From Owenia fusiformis (taxonomy: Eukaryota; Annelida; Polychaeta; Sabellida; Oweniidae): a stretch of 64,000 nucleotides of DNA. Of the stretch, positions 41,139-56,100 are shown piece after piece. The position numbers and the translations under genes were made by a program. Below the pieces are notes generated by a model that was given only the letters and a program-made list of their open reading frames with translations, searched no databases and was not told the origin of the DNA. Location of the stretch: the NCBI GenBank assembly GCA_903813345.2, contig CAIIXF020000006.1:25615936-25679935 (forward strand). The letters run 5' to 3'. Position 1 is the stretch's first letter, and each line of letters begins with the position of its first letter.

Positions 41139-44100
41139 ATGGGTTGTGGCAGGAGCAAGAATGGGGTTGCCGCCCACGAGGACTCAGACAACAAAAATAA
41201 CCATGACAACAAAAGCAAAGACCCAGTACAATTGAAGACAGGTAGGAGGAATCTTGTTTGTAACAAAACTACAGTAAAACCTGCGTATAGTGAACAATTT
41301 TTTGCCAAGAAAAAATGTTCACTGTTGGTAGGTGTTCACTACAGCAATGATTTGATTTCGCGGCATTTTGCCGTATTATATAAAGAGACCAGCTATTAAA
41401 AGAGAGGAGGGAATATTTATTTATTTATTTATTAATTATTTATTTATTTAGATGTACACTTTTTTAACAGTGGCACTCTTACATTAAGGTGCATGTAATT
41501 GAAAAATATCTACAATTCCATGTTGGTTAAAACAGCACATTTTATCAAACTAAAGTGAGTCTTAAAAAGAATTAAAACATATTTATTCATATTGAATAAT
41601 AAATTTAAATTGTATTTTCTACCCATATTAACCCATGACACTCAATTAATTTGTTGTAATGCTATATACAAACTGACTTATTTTAGACTGACTGTCATCT
41701 GAATGGTTCATCCTTTTATTGTCAAATTTTTATCTCATCAAGATGGTCCTTTTAAATAGTGGAATTTTTGAGACATTTGAGTCAGTTAAAGGACTTTATT
41801 GAATTAGTTAAAGGACATGATAGATGCAGTTAATAGTGAAATGATCATGAATTATAATTTTGATCCAATCGTTTTTTTAAATTGACGGGATGAGAAAAAA
41901 GATTAAGTTGGGACTTAGCAGATAGAGGTAATAATAGTTAGATTATCTCCAAGCAATCAATCCCAGACGCATATCCTTTGTAACAAAAACAAAGCTTATT
42001 AAGAATTATAATTAGTCACACCTGTTTCAATAGAAGAGATCAAGATCTTAAATTGACCTTTTAATTATTTTTGGCAGGTAATATAAACATAAACTGCTTA
42101 ACTCTGATAAGGCAGTTGCAGAAAATCCGCGAGAAATCTTATATCTGATTCAATGTTCACTAGAGACAGGATAATTCAATTGATTTTGCCAGGGTTTAGT
42201 GTTCACTGTTCATAGTTGGTAGGTGTTCACTATAGGATTGCACTTTAACATGGGAGTCAATGGGAGAAAAAGGTTTTGCCGAATAAAAACGTTCACTGTT
42301 AATAGGTGTTCACTAGAGAGATGTGTTCACTAACTCAGGTTTTACTGTGTAGTCACAATGTATGTGCATGGTATTCAGTTGTTGTCATTTGGTGGTTGAG
42401 TGTCAGTAACAAATGGCAGATAGTGACATTTTGCATGTTAATGGCTTTTTGTCTGTTGCCATCAGAGAATAGACATTTACTGTATGCCTAGTTGATTTCA
42501 GGGTAGTTTACTCAAATGATATCTTTTTGAAACAGCCAGACAATTGGGAATTAAAAAATGCTTTACACTAACTCGTTAGAAATCTATAGATTTTCTCCAA
42601 GCTAGGATTTTGGAAATTAATAATTTGTTTTTTGATCTTTTTGATGAAAAATGAAAAAATGAAATAATACAACATTCAAATTCTAATGATTAGGGGGGAA
42701 ACCTGAACTGAAATAACTAATATTTTTCATAATGTTTACTCATATAATTTAAAGCTTTGGTCTATCAAAAAAGGTATAAGAGCCCTTAAGAAATGATGTA
42801 TAAGGGCGTTGTATGAGTTCTGAAAATATACGACCTGATAAGACTGTTACCAACCTCTGTTAGACTACCTCTCCAAATTTAACTTAAGAGGAGGAAAAGT
42901 TAGTCATTTTTGAGTTGCCAAACTTTATTTCCTGGTTTTATAGGTCTTCCTTCTTGTGGGACATTTGTGCGCTTATAGGTGATGATACGGTAGATTGATT
43001 AATTGTACTTTTATGAGCGCATCCTCCATGTTAAAGCTAGGAGAAAAAATGACTTATATTTTTTCTGAAATGTGTAATAATGAATATAAATGGTTTCCCT
43101 TATCAATCAAAGCTAATTGATGCCTTTATAGGCATATTCCCGATCCATCATGACAAAAATAACATACCGGTAGAACCTCAGTCTTCAAAACTATTTTTGT
43201 TTTTATTATGAATAACATTGGGAAAGTAATGTGAGAAATGTTCAGTGAATATATTAACCAGTTAAAGTCTCAAATTCTTATGACATAACCTAGTCCTCAC
43301 CAAATTTGATGACAACATGAATATGACCCTGATATAATACAATATAACATAAGGGAGATTTAGGGGTTTATCAACGTAACATTATAACTTTATAATGTGA
43401 CTCGACATAGCAATAATCTGAAATGTATAGTAATGAATACAAATGGTTTTCCTGTAACAATCCATTTAAATAAGACTTGTTATAATGATTTATGGTTATA
43501 TAATGAATAATGGTTTATAGCAAATACAATTTATAGAGTTCAGGCTAACCTGCCGACTGATAATTTAATAAACCTGACAAAAGTGCCCACATTTGAAAAT
43601 GTTCTATTTTAAAGGTTGTACGGGATGTTTAAGCATGTACAGGCCTGTAGCAAGGATTTGCCAAGGGGGTTCACTTTTTCAAAGATTCCAGAGGGGGGGG
43701 GGGGTTATTTGTGACAATTTTGGTAAAAAAATGGCCAATATCACATAAAAAGTGCTCAGAACGGGGAAAAACTGCATGATTTTGAAAGATCTTTTGGCCA
43801 GGGGCTACGGGCCTGATGTATATGTAATAAATGTCATCCTTATTGTCAAAGGTATTAATCATCAAACGTTGAAGCTTTAACATAGATTTTATACTATATG
43901 GGACCTAAGGACAATACATAATATGTACTTTTACCAAATTTTAAAGTTGAATGAAACTTGAATGAAAAAGTGAAGTTTAATTGAATATGTAACAACAATA
44001 TGCATTGCTTAGTTGCCTGTGGACAGAAAGTCGCATCATTTTATGTCATGTTAAACATAAATATGGTCATAGAAATTATGTTTTTGAACATGGGTGTCGT

Positions 44101-47100
44101 GCCTGTTATGCACAGTACGCACGTGCGTACAAAATGAATTTGAAAAAAGTTAAAAATGTGTTAAAATGGATTAATTTGTTTGCACGTTTATTGATGATTC
44201 GACCACCCAATCAGACATTTACCCAAGTGGGCATACCAACTCAAAATATATAGCCCTACACCCATAGTGACATGTTATATTTAGTCCCTTACCTGCCTCT
44301 GTCAGAATTTTTGCTTTTATTTTTTCAAAATTTCATTTCCCTTTTATTCACAAAAAACAGTAATTCCCCGCCAGATCAACCAATATTTCGTTATACAAAA
44401 AACTATGTTACCTTTCTCTCATTGAAATTTAGACAATATGAACGTAACCATGGATATATATTGATTCACTTTGACTCTTAGATTAATATATGAGGTGCAA
44501 TGTCAACAGTCAACACAGTGTGACTTCCTAAGATAGATTTATTGAAGTTATCCCGTTAATTAATCTTGGATGTGTTTCCAATGTCTTTCCGAGAAATCAT
44601 GTATTCAATCAGATGTTAATTCACTTTAATTAACCTGAAGCGTAATAGGCACACATTGGAACAATGTTGTTGCATGTCATGTTTGTAATTAATTACATTC
44701 AGTCAATCGCTTTGGTCATATTGATATCTAGAAATTACATCCAACAAAGCAAGTCTCCTTGTAGAAATAAATTTACTGCTAGGGCTATTGGAGCCTTCGT
44801 CCCTTTCTGTTTCTTCATACGCCATATTCTGAAAAAATTCTTGGTCTTCCAACCTTTTTGTTAATGGTGTTGGGCATTCAGCGGTTGATGTTCAGTGGCT
44901 GGTGTTTGTCAGTTGGTGTTCGGTGTCTTTAACAAATGGCAGGTGGTGACATTTTGCATGTTAATGCCTTGTCAATAATTTTGAGCAAGAAGAATGTTTA
45001 ATGTGTCTATTGACAGCCATTTTCCTTTGCAACCTCACTGGGTCATATTAATATGTCTCTTTTTGCTGGTCCTATGTGAAGATGCAAATATTTGCAAAAG
45101 GTATTCAATGTAAATATAACTAGCATCTGTGAAGCATTGTATTTGCATTGCAGATTCATCAAGAAGATAATAAGATCTCGCTCAGTTTTATTCATTTCTG
45201 AACGATTTTAAGTTTTTGAAGCACTATTGTCTGGGTAATATTGAATAGAACTAGCAGTACCTGTACAAGCCTTTGGTTAAATACGCAAAGTCCCAATAGC
45301 ACTGGGGATCAACTAGAAACGAAGACATCTCCATTTTAGCATGGTCAGATTTCTGATAGAAAAATTTAATAAGAATTTAGAAGAAGGGCTTTATTACGAT
45401 ACTCTGCCCAGAGAAGGGCTTTATTGGGATATTCTAACCTAGAGAAGGGCTTTTTGGGACATTCTAACCTAGAGAAGGCCTTTATTGGGATACTCTACCC
45501 AAAGAAGGGCTTTCTTAGGATATTCTAACTTAGAGAAGGGCTTTATTGGGATATTCTAACCTAGAGAAGGGCTTTATTGGGATACTCTACCCAGAGAAGG
45601 GCTTTATTGGGATATTCTAACCTAGAGAAGGTCATTATTGGGACACTACCCAGAGAAGGGCTTTATTAGGATATTCTAACCTAGAGAAGGGCTTTAGATG
45701 GACATTCTAACCTAGAGAAGGGCTTTATTAGGATACTCTACCCAGAGAAGGGCTTTATTAGGATATTCTAACCTAGAGAAAGGCTTTATTGGGAAACTAC
45801 CCAGAGAAGGGCTTTATTAGGATATTCTAACCTAGAGAAGGGCTTTATTGGGACACTACCCAGAGAAGGGCTTTATTGGGATATTCTTACCTAGAGAAGG
45901 GCTTTATTGGGACACTACCCAGAGAAGTGGTTTATTTGGGCATTCTAACCTAGAGAAGGGCTTTATTGCGATACTCTACCCAGAGAAGGGCTTTATTGGG
46001 ATACTCTACCCAGAGAAGGGCTATTTTAGGATATTCTAACCTAGAGAAGGGCTTTATTGGGACATTCTAACCTAGAGAAGGGCTTTATTGGGATACTCTA
46101 CCCAGAGAAGGGCTTTATTGGGATATTCTAACCTAGAGAAGGGCTTTATTGGGACATTCTAACCTAGAGAAGGGCTTTATTGGGACATTCTAACCTAGAG
46201 AAGGGCTTTATTGGGACACTACCCAGAGAAGGGCTTTATTGGGACATTCTTACCTAGAGAAGGGCTTTATTGGGACATTCTAACCGAGAGAAGGGCTCTA
46301 CTGGGACAATTTGACTAGAAAATGAGTAAGAAGTCTGAAGCCTGCCACCATGGCCCTTGATTTAATTTCTCATTTAAGCCTCAGAAAGCAGAGCAGAATA
46401 AAGATCAATGAAGCCTGAAAAAGATATATTCTCAGGAAATTAAATGGGAAAAGATGAAGCAAGCAAATGCTGCTCAATGGTAGAAATAACAATAAATATA
46501 AAGGGAACTAAAATTGAGTTTACAATCTCATATTGTGGCTGGACTCCTTCAAGATATGAATATATTTCAGTTTCTCTCTTTATGCGTCCTCCGATCACAG
46601 GACTTCAAAATCCAGAACATATTCTTTCTTTTTACCCCCTGCGATAAGCAGTTACTATTTCCCCGATTAAGAACTAGCAATCTGATTGGCTGTCGCAACA
46701 CTGCAACAGAAATCATGTATAAGTCATTGCGCATAATTAGATCACGTGATTCAGTAAAATCGGGCGCATCCAAATTGGTTATAGCAGGGGGAGGAAGGAG
46801 GTACGGATTCTGGACACCTGCTTAGGAGGATGCTCTTTATAGGGGGTGACAAAACTTGTAAGCAATACATGTAAAACTGACCTACCAATATGTGCCTTTC
46901 AAGCTCAAATATTTATCTCCCAAAAGATCCGTGTTATGTTATCAATTGGTGAAGTTATTTAGATTCAAAGTACAAAAATAGAGGGGAAATGTTTAAATTC
47001 TCCTAAATAATGAAAAATGATAACCATATTTATAGACTATTGAATGTATTGAAATTGTAAAAATCTTTAATTTTCATAAAATTGTAAAGATCATGATGAA

Positions 47101-50100
47101 GATAATGATGGGTACTTGCTACATCTGATTCTGCCTTGAATTAAGATCCACTTAATATCACACTTTTTCAAAGTTGATACATTTAGAAATTCAGTTTTGA
47201 TTTTTTTCCTTGTCATTATAATTGTAAAACTAGGCATTACCATGAGAAAACATCACCACCTTATTAGTTATTGCAAATTGTTACAAACACCCAAGGCAAA
47301 TTGTTACAGATGCCGAACTCCAAACACCAACCACCAACCACCAAACACCCTCCTCAAAATGTTGGAGACTAACAATTAATGTCATCACTTCTTGTGGTGA
47401 CATAATAACTTAATACTGACATCACAGTCAAAAAATGTTGTCAAAAAATGTATACATGTATATTGATATCATAGACAAAATGCTTACATATTGACATCAG
47501 AGAAAAAAGCTTAAATACTGACATCCTAGACAAAAAGCTTGAATACTGACATCATAGAAAAAGCTTATATACTGACATTCACTACAAAAACCTGACATAC
47601 TGACATCATAGACACACAAGAGCCAAGAGGTCCTAACACCGAAGACTGAGTGAAATAAATAATGTTTGTAGTCAAAGTAATTCGTTTGAACTGTTATTAA
47701 ATAAACTCGAAAAAAAACAAAAAACATACAGGGTTGCATTGTGACATTATGTGTAAACATGTCAAATGTTCTCATAATGTTCTCACATTTACTGCTTTTC
47801 AATACTTTTTCCCCTTTGGTATGTATTGATGTATTTATGAACAGTGTGTCTAATTAAAATCAGTGACTGATTGGAATTCAGTCCTATAAATGCCATACAT
47901 ACAGTCCATACACTGTACATGTATATACTATACATTAATTGGAAATGCGATGCTATATTTATATATTGCACTGTAGTAATGACAACACAGACAAATAATT
48001 CATCGGGGAGGAAATAATAATCAGAAAAAGAGCTCTCAGACCAATTTGCAAATATGATTTGTCTATCAATCAATTGTCAAAGACTTATAATTAATGTGTG
48101 AGATTCCATCAAAGAATTATTGATTACATGCAGACATTGATGTTTAATCGAAAGAACAGTTGGTTTGTAATGTCACCACCAGAAGAGGTGACATATTTTT
48201 CTGGTCTCCAACTTTTTTGTGGCAGCAGTTGGTGGTTGGTGTTTGTATTTGGTATCTGTAACAAATGGCATGTAGTGACATTTTGCATGTTTATGCCTTG
48301 TTATTTGTCTATGGCATCATGCAGTATATATACTTTTTGCCTATGATGTCAGCATTTAAGCTTTTTGTTTATGATGTCAGTATGATGATATCGGTATGAT
48401 GTCAGCTTTTATGCCTATGGTGTCAGTATTCAAGCTTTTTATGTTTGATGTCAATATACAAGCTTTTTGCCATTATGATGTCTGTATTCAAGTTTTCTGT
48501 CTATGTTGGAAACAACATTGGACAATATGTGGTGCAATCACTGCATGATGATATATAGGGCGTTCAATAAGTATTGCTAATTTTGCTATAACATTTATTC
48601 TGTTTGCTTTTTCTTCATAAAACTTGCACAACAGAAGGTACATATATCTGACTTTATTCTATGAAAGTTTCAAGTTTCAGTATTAAGAAAGTTATGGTTA
48701 CTAAGGTAACCAGTATCATGTTTTAGTATCTTACAAATGCAGGATCTAGACATCTTCTACTTTGTTTTCTCCTTCTTCCTGAATCAAAGTGGATGATGTC
48801 TGGGGCCCTGTATTAAGATGGGTGAGAAGGCTCTTGACTCTTCATTATTTTCTGGTTTGACGATGTTAAAAAGAACAGCTAAATTGCACTGGCATATTGA
48901 TAGTGCAGTCAATTCACTCTGTCTGGAACCTAGAGCACTTTCGGTTGGTCCCAATAGAATACGGAGTAGACTCTAACTATAAATTCTTCGTCGCAGAAAG
49001 TTACCTAAACCTTGCCTATCATGGAGAAAATTATTTCGAGCCATCCTTTGAAGATAAAAAATGTGTTCATCCAGGGTGTTTATATTGCATATTGTTAAAT
49101 GAAAAAATAAAGCATGTAATATTACAAGGTTCGAGAGAGGCGTTAATATAAGGAACACTCTACATTGTACCAGAAACTGAATACGTTGATTCGTTCAATT
49201 GACGTTGTATACAACTATACGTACCACCGACTTGAGTTATTATAAGCGCAGGTTGACAATTAGTATTGTCTGCTAGAAACAGCGATCTAAGACTCCTTCA
49301 AATTGTTATTGATTGGTGGTAAGACTGCAATTAACCAGAGCTTAAAGCTGGCTTTGACAGAACATCGAATTCACTTAGTCTTGTTACTTTTCTTAATTAC
49401 GACAGCTCCATTCTTCATAATCATTGGAGATAATATGATGTAAAATTCTACTTTGGTAATAATTTGTGTTTATCCCTTCTTCTTGTAGGGGATGTAATGT
49501 ACAATTTAAAGGGTTTCGCCTTTATTAATGTTTTTTTGGAATTGGTGTCTTTAGATTATGTCCTTGTATCTGGTGTTCAGGGCTTGCATTAACGGCGTCC
49601 CGTACATGTTAAGGACTCAAAAATAATTTGGAGGACGCAAAAATTGAAAATATTTCCGTTTTTTGGACGCAAAATATTTTTAGGTCAATACTACAATGTG
49701 TTTACAACGATACCTAACAAAAACAAATAATTATGATCTCTCACCTTTATTTGAATCGTAAATAAGGCTCAACATGTTGAATCTTTACAAATAATCATGA
49801 TTCTCTCGAATTTTTTTGACTTTTTTATTTTTAGATTTGAAACCATGACACGCTACAGTTTTTCCTATTCAGAAACAAATATTAGGTTATTCATGAAATA
49901 AAATGTATTTATTGTCGAATGAACGAACATGCATTTATTCAGTCCGTTTTTAACGTTTACTTCCGTTTTAAATTCGCGGCAAGAAGTTATACCTCAAAAC
50001 AGGCTAGAAATAGGGGACACACTTTTTTTCAAAGGACACACTTTTTAAAAAAAATTGCGTCCTTGGGACTCACAAATTTTCTAACCTAATGCAAGCGCTG

Positions 50101-53100
50101 GGTGTTTGTTACCCCCCCCCCCCCCCCAACCCTACCAAAAGTACATGTCAGTACTCTCTCAGGGACGCTCTTATTTGGAAGATTTGGCAGGATTTTAGAA
50201 TTTGGTAATTTTTAATGCAACATTTTAATATTTTTGTTTCTTTTAATGTAACAATATTTCAGTGTACATGATGGCTCTTCAAGCCTAAGAGTTGGATATC
50301 CGAGTAAATTTGGCAGATAATTTATTAGTAACTCGAGTCATTCTACCGCACCTTCCTTTATAGCAAATAACCAAGAGTCAATTTGAATTCTTTTGGGGAT
50401 AGTTTCAGTATCTATTTAACAATTGATGTGGTCGTGCTGATCTCATGTGTAATCTAAGAGATGAGATTACTTATTTTTATTGTCGTCATGCTCAAGTAGG
50501 TGTGTTTCTTTTTAACGTTGCTATGTGAGATTTCAAGTGCTTAGAGGCATTGATTAGGTACGATTCACACATAGCTAGGCAAGGTGTGTCCAACTCCAGC
50601 CAATCCAAATGCATTATAACCTATAACTCACCCAAGGTCGTTCGTTGAATGGTTGTGAAGGTGACAACTGGACTTCACAGATGGAAATCGATGCTTAGCA
50701 AACTTGACCCTTGCAAACAAAAAGTTTCACTGAAAATATTATGTTCTTTTAGTGATTTCATAGAAAATATTTTGCAATGTGTGAAATATGTAACTTACAT
50801 GGGTGTCAGTTGACTGTTCACTGAAAATTGATATAATTGATTGACTTTGCAAACTAAAAAAAAAAGAATTTAATTCAAAGACTTGATGCATTGTGGCTGA
50901 TTCATTCCACTCAGGTGTAAACTTCACAAAGGTTGAAAAAAATAACACTTTTTGAGGCCATGTTTCAGTGAATATTCTAACTATTCAAACATTCTGAAGA
51001 ATTAACAACCCTCAATTAATAGTCTAGGTACACTAGTGCATCTTTTGTGCAAGAATGAAAGATGTAGATGATGTGTAGAGCACATGGTCATGAAATTTCA
51101 TCAAAGTGCACCCTGACCTTAACAGTATTTTTTTGAAAATAAGGAAAATCGAAATGATCAGAAAAATTAACTTGAACTTTATCACTTTATGATTAATTAA
51201 CAGTGCAATTAAACATAGTTCAGGATGATAAAGAAACCTCCTGTTTTTCCATTAATTTGTTGATGTCTGATGGAATTTGCCATGCTTTGGCATTGCTATC
51301 ATCCAATTCTGTAAAGGTGATATGGTCAGCACCAAAACTGAGAGATGTGCCTTGACCTTGATGTGAATGCTAAATGAGATTATGTCAAAAACATGTGGAA
51401 GCCCAATGGAAAGCAGTGATAAAATGTGCCTTGAATTTAATGTTACTTTGCTGTGAAGACAATGCATATTATGTCAAAAAATAATATGAAGTTTTTTTTT
51501 GAGTAAAGGTTGTTATAACCCAATCTATTGAATTGGAGAGTGAGTTAACATGTTGGGCTCAGTGAGCATATGAATAATGTCATATGTTCCTGTCTAATTG
51601 AGGTTGTTTCAGAATTATAGAATAAATGTACTTATAAAACTAGGGTTGGATCTGGAAGTGACATGGAATTAGCTTTTTTGTTCAAAATGAAAAATTTATC
51701 TTCATTTTACCTTCATAACTATCATTTTATCAATGTTTTTACCAATGTTTTTATCAGTTTTTAACTTCATTTCATTATTTTGTGTCATCGATTTATCTTC
51801 ATAATCATTATTTTATTGTCATCATTTAACTTCATTTTGCCTTCATATCATCATCTCACCATTTTAATCATCATTAAAACATATTCAATACTAAAATCCT
51901 TGTTTTGTAAACTTTTTTGACAACATTTATGTAATCTCATAGTCACTGGCCAGGTTCAAAATATAACGATTCAGAACTTTCATCTCAACCTATTTTTATA
52001 AGCCGTACTTGAAGATCAAAAGCAGCGGAACTAAATATAAGCCATGATATAGCGCTTTGTAGAGGAGGAGCCAATTAATAAGATTGTTATGTTAGCCGTG
52101 TTCAAAATATCAAATACTATTCCAGACCATTTTTCATAAGACAGTGTATTTGAAAGTCTTGTTTTACAGATTTTCAAGGATCACAACAAAGTAGATTATG
52201 GGCTGATTTGTGAATATAAAAATAAAATATTTGTGCATTTCAGCTTTCAAGTTTTTTGTCTCAACTTTTTCTGATTTTAGAATAGGAAGGTCATTTTGTT
52301 TATAGTCTGACAGCAGCCTGATAATTGTAAACAGCAACATTTATCACATAATGAGTAGATAATGTAGAATTCTTGTATAACGAGACTACTTTTACATATT
52401 GAATGATATTTTTCTAAAAATCCAAAATATGTTTTCCATGCGTGAAAAATACAAATTCATGAATTTTGCAAAAAATGAATATAAAACATTACACTCTATT
52501 TGTCTGCAACTTATACTATATACTAATATAATAAGGTCTTAGATTTATTTTTAGATAGGTATTTACCAATTTCCTTGTTAATTTCACCCCCTTTACACCC
52601 TGCCTGCATGTAGAGGGGGAGGGGGGATCTAGTGAGGTACAGTATACGAAATTCCGGCTCTATAATACCTCCCCCCCTACCCATCTTATTTATCAATTCT
52701 ATCACAGGTTTTATTTACTAATCAGGATTCATCGGAGAAACCTATAGAAATGAATCGTGCTTCATATGAGATGACCTTTAAGCCTTATAAGGTATAAATC
52801 AGTTAATTTACTCAGAAAATACAAATAAAATCAACATGTAATAAATGATTTTAACCCAAATAACTTATCTTAACAAAACTGTACTACGCTGTTTAATAAG
52901 AATTTTAAAGGTATTCATGCATCATATTTGGACCAACCCTACAAAATATAGTTTCCATCCCAAATAGAAAAAAAGTGTTTACTCTAATACTGAATGTTAT
53001 TTATAGTTATACAGGCCCGTAGCCAGGATTTGCCAAGGGGGGTTCAGTTTCCAAAAATTTCCAGGGGGGTTCACATTTGACAATTTTGGCCCAAATATGG

Positions 53101-56100
53101 CTAAAATCACTTGAAAAGTGCTCAAAATGGTGAAAAACTGCATGATTTTGAAAAAAATTTTGGCCAGAGGGGTTCGCCCGAACCATGCGAACCCCCCCCT
53201 GGCTACGGGCCTGGTTATAACATGTTATATTATGAGTTAAACTGTTTACTGGTTCACTGTACATGTATTAATTCTATTTTCAAGCATTTCAATTTATTCA
53301 AGTCAGGTTAAAAAGATCAGTCAATATGAAGAAAAAAGCTGTTGTAGTCAAGAGTTTAATAAAGTCATCTATAAAGTGTATTCAAGTACTTGTATTTAAC
53401 AAACTACAAGTTCACAAATCCATATGTTATACACTCATTATATCTAAATAATGTATAGGAATGCATGTTTTGGAAAAATTCTTTGAATATAAGTCACAAG
53501 TTAATTTGCATAACTCTCGAATGAGGTATCTCCACTCATTTAAAAGTAGAAGTTAAGTTTTACCCCAAGAGAGATATTCCCACTGTGTTGTTTTAGAGGG
53601 AGGTGTTTGCAATTGAGTTCTGTATCCAGGGTATATTCAGAGGTGTTTACTGGATAGGTGTTCACTCAGGGGTGTTTATCCAGAGGTTTCCTTTCATAGG
53701 TGAATACATAAAGGTGTTCACATAAGGATTTTCCCAGGTAATGAAACTAATTACAAGAGAGGTGTTCCAAAAAAGGTCAAAGGTGTTTATATAAAATGTG
53801 TTCACTATACAGGTATTTTGATTACAAGTGTCATCACAATCATAAGTGTTTCTAGACCTGAAAAAATATGAACAAAAATGTCTGATTTCTTCTAGACTGT
53901 TGCTGTCTGCATCATTTATTACCACCATATTGATTCTGTATTTATTGGTCCATGAGCGAACATGAAGATAAAATAATGAAAGAAATAACTAGCCGTCACG
54001 TCGTGAAAACTCAGAATAACTAAAATTGTGACACTTTAATCAATGCTTTCTAATTTTGTTTGTCATTTGGGTTTTGGGAATGTCTGATAAATTCTGCTCT
54101 AGGCTGAGTTATTTCAGTCCATCATTGACACAAAACCATTTGTTCTATGTCCAAGGTTGAAGAATCACCAAATTAAAACATGTGGCAATATATTATAGTA
54201 ATTAACTCTATGGTAAATGGTGATAAAATGTTTTAAGTGGAAAAGGTAAAAGGAGCGAAAAAATGAAGTAACAGTCATAAATCAACATTTTAAGTTATAA
54301 ATATACCAGAAAATCATCCAGCACTGTATTCAGTTATTGAGAAATTAAGAATTCAGTATGAGTTCGCCCTGAGTGTTACAGCCATGGTGCATTAGGTAGA
54401 AACTGTCTTGTAAAAGGAAGCAAAGTCAAACTGTGGGAAAAGATACATGTTAACTCTGGTTCAAAAACTGTCTATTTTATTGGACTTTTTGGTTATATTC
54501 ATATTAGAGCTGTTTTAAGTCAGAAAAAGTTTTTCCTGGGAAAATCCTGAGGACATTGATCAAACATCAATGGTCGTTGTCTGCATTTTGTCTGTGTTGC
54601 AGAAATGATAAAAACTGTGATGAGTGACTTACGTCAAATCTGCGGCTCAATATCTGTCACGTATCTTGATGTCACCTTCATTAGCCATAAGTTAACATGG
54701 CTTAGTATCAAGAAGACTTAATTAAATCGGGAACTACATCAATCACATTATACATTTCTTATACAGGATGTCAAGCTGTCTTTTTGCATAGGTTAAATAT
54801 ATTTCTACAGAGGTCAGACGATTTGTCAATTTGTCCATGGTATTAGTAGCATTAGGTTTTTTCAAAACATTTCTGAATTTGCAATTGTTTATTTAAATCA
54901 ATACAGGACTTACAGGACTTAAGGACTTACAATTCTATTTTTATTATTCTTTTGATTTGTATTTCAATGTCATACAGGTGACAAAAACAGTCCCAATGTT
55001 AATTAGGTTCAGTATTATTGCACTCAAGCTACCTTAAGGCTGGTATGAGAGATACATTTTGGATAAGTTAATCTGACATTGAATGCTCATCCCACTGATC
55101 TTTCACGTTCAAAAATTTTTTTGTCTTTTAGGTTCATTAACATTATGGCTTTTATTTTGTGTGGTTAATTAAGATTGTGGCTCTAAGATTATGGCTTTTG
55201 TTTTGTGTGGTTTGTTTAGATTATGACTTTTATTTTGTGTGGTTCATTAAGATTATGGCTTTTATTTTGTGTCTTGATTTAGAGCAAAATTAAGAATAAA
55301 AACGTTAAGCCATCGGGTCATTTTTTCAAAAGCTATCCTGTAATACAAATAAGGGTGCTTATATTTGTAATAAATAACCTGTTAATTATCAATAAAAACA
55401 ATTATACAAATATAATAGGTTTAGAGTTAACAGCATCTTATGAATCCAGAGTTCATCATTCTTTGCTCTTCTAATAGAATCTACTCGAATTAAGAGTTAA
55501 AACTATCCAGGCCTCATAATTCAGAATTATAACCTGGTTCTTTGAATACTACACCAAGGCAACCACAATAATTGAAGAAGAAAAGCAGTTTTCTGCTAAT
55601 TTGATTTCGTTGTTATGACGTCAGGAATCTGATCTTATCACACACAGTAAAACCTGCAATTTCAGATACCTCACTTTCTTAGCACCTTTCTTAACACCTT
55701 TCAATGTGAACACATTTTTTCTGTCCCGATTTTGTGCTTCCCATTTGCTAACATATTGAGAAACCCTGAAATGTGAAGACCTGCTAATCTGAACACTTTT
55801 TGCCAGTCCTAGGGATGTTCATATTAGGCAGGTTTTATTGTAATGTTCTTGTTCATTAGCTATACATTAATTAGGCTGTGATCAGGTACTGCTAAGTAGA
55901 AAATTGTGAGATTAAATTTCATGACTTTTGTGATCTTAATATAATTAAATATTATTAATGTCACCTTAAGACTTTAATGATAGGTTGTGGAATTCATGAA
56001 AATTATTGAATTTTCCAGATATACACTTTCTATGTTTACCAGTTATAATTATTAGAGAAATGTATTATATAATGGATAAACCATGAGTACTGGGTATTAG

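Noticed and set aside
45848-46039. 63-codon frame with LYPEKGFIGI repeats
   Set aside because: Minisatellite by-product; the array is intronic and its unit length is not consistently a multiple of three.
45375-46315. CRISPR-like array
   Set aside because: Units are contiguous tandem repeats without unique spacers, in an animal genome.
48556-49170. Possible mariner relic ('gggcgttcaataagtattgc' start)
   Set aside because: Only the left tip is suggestive; no transposase motif or right terminus was found, and the 84-codon frame has no recognised similarity.
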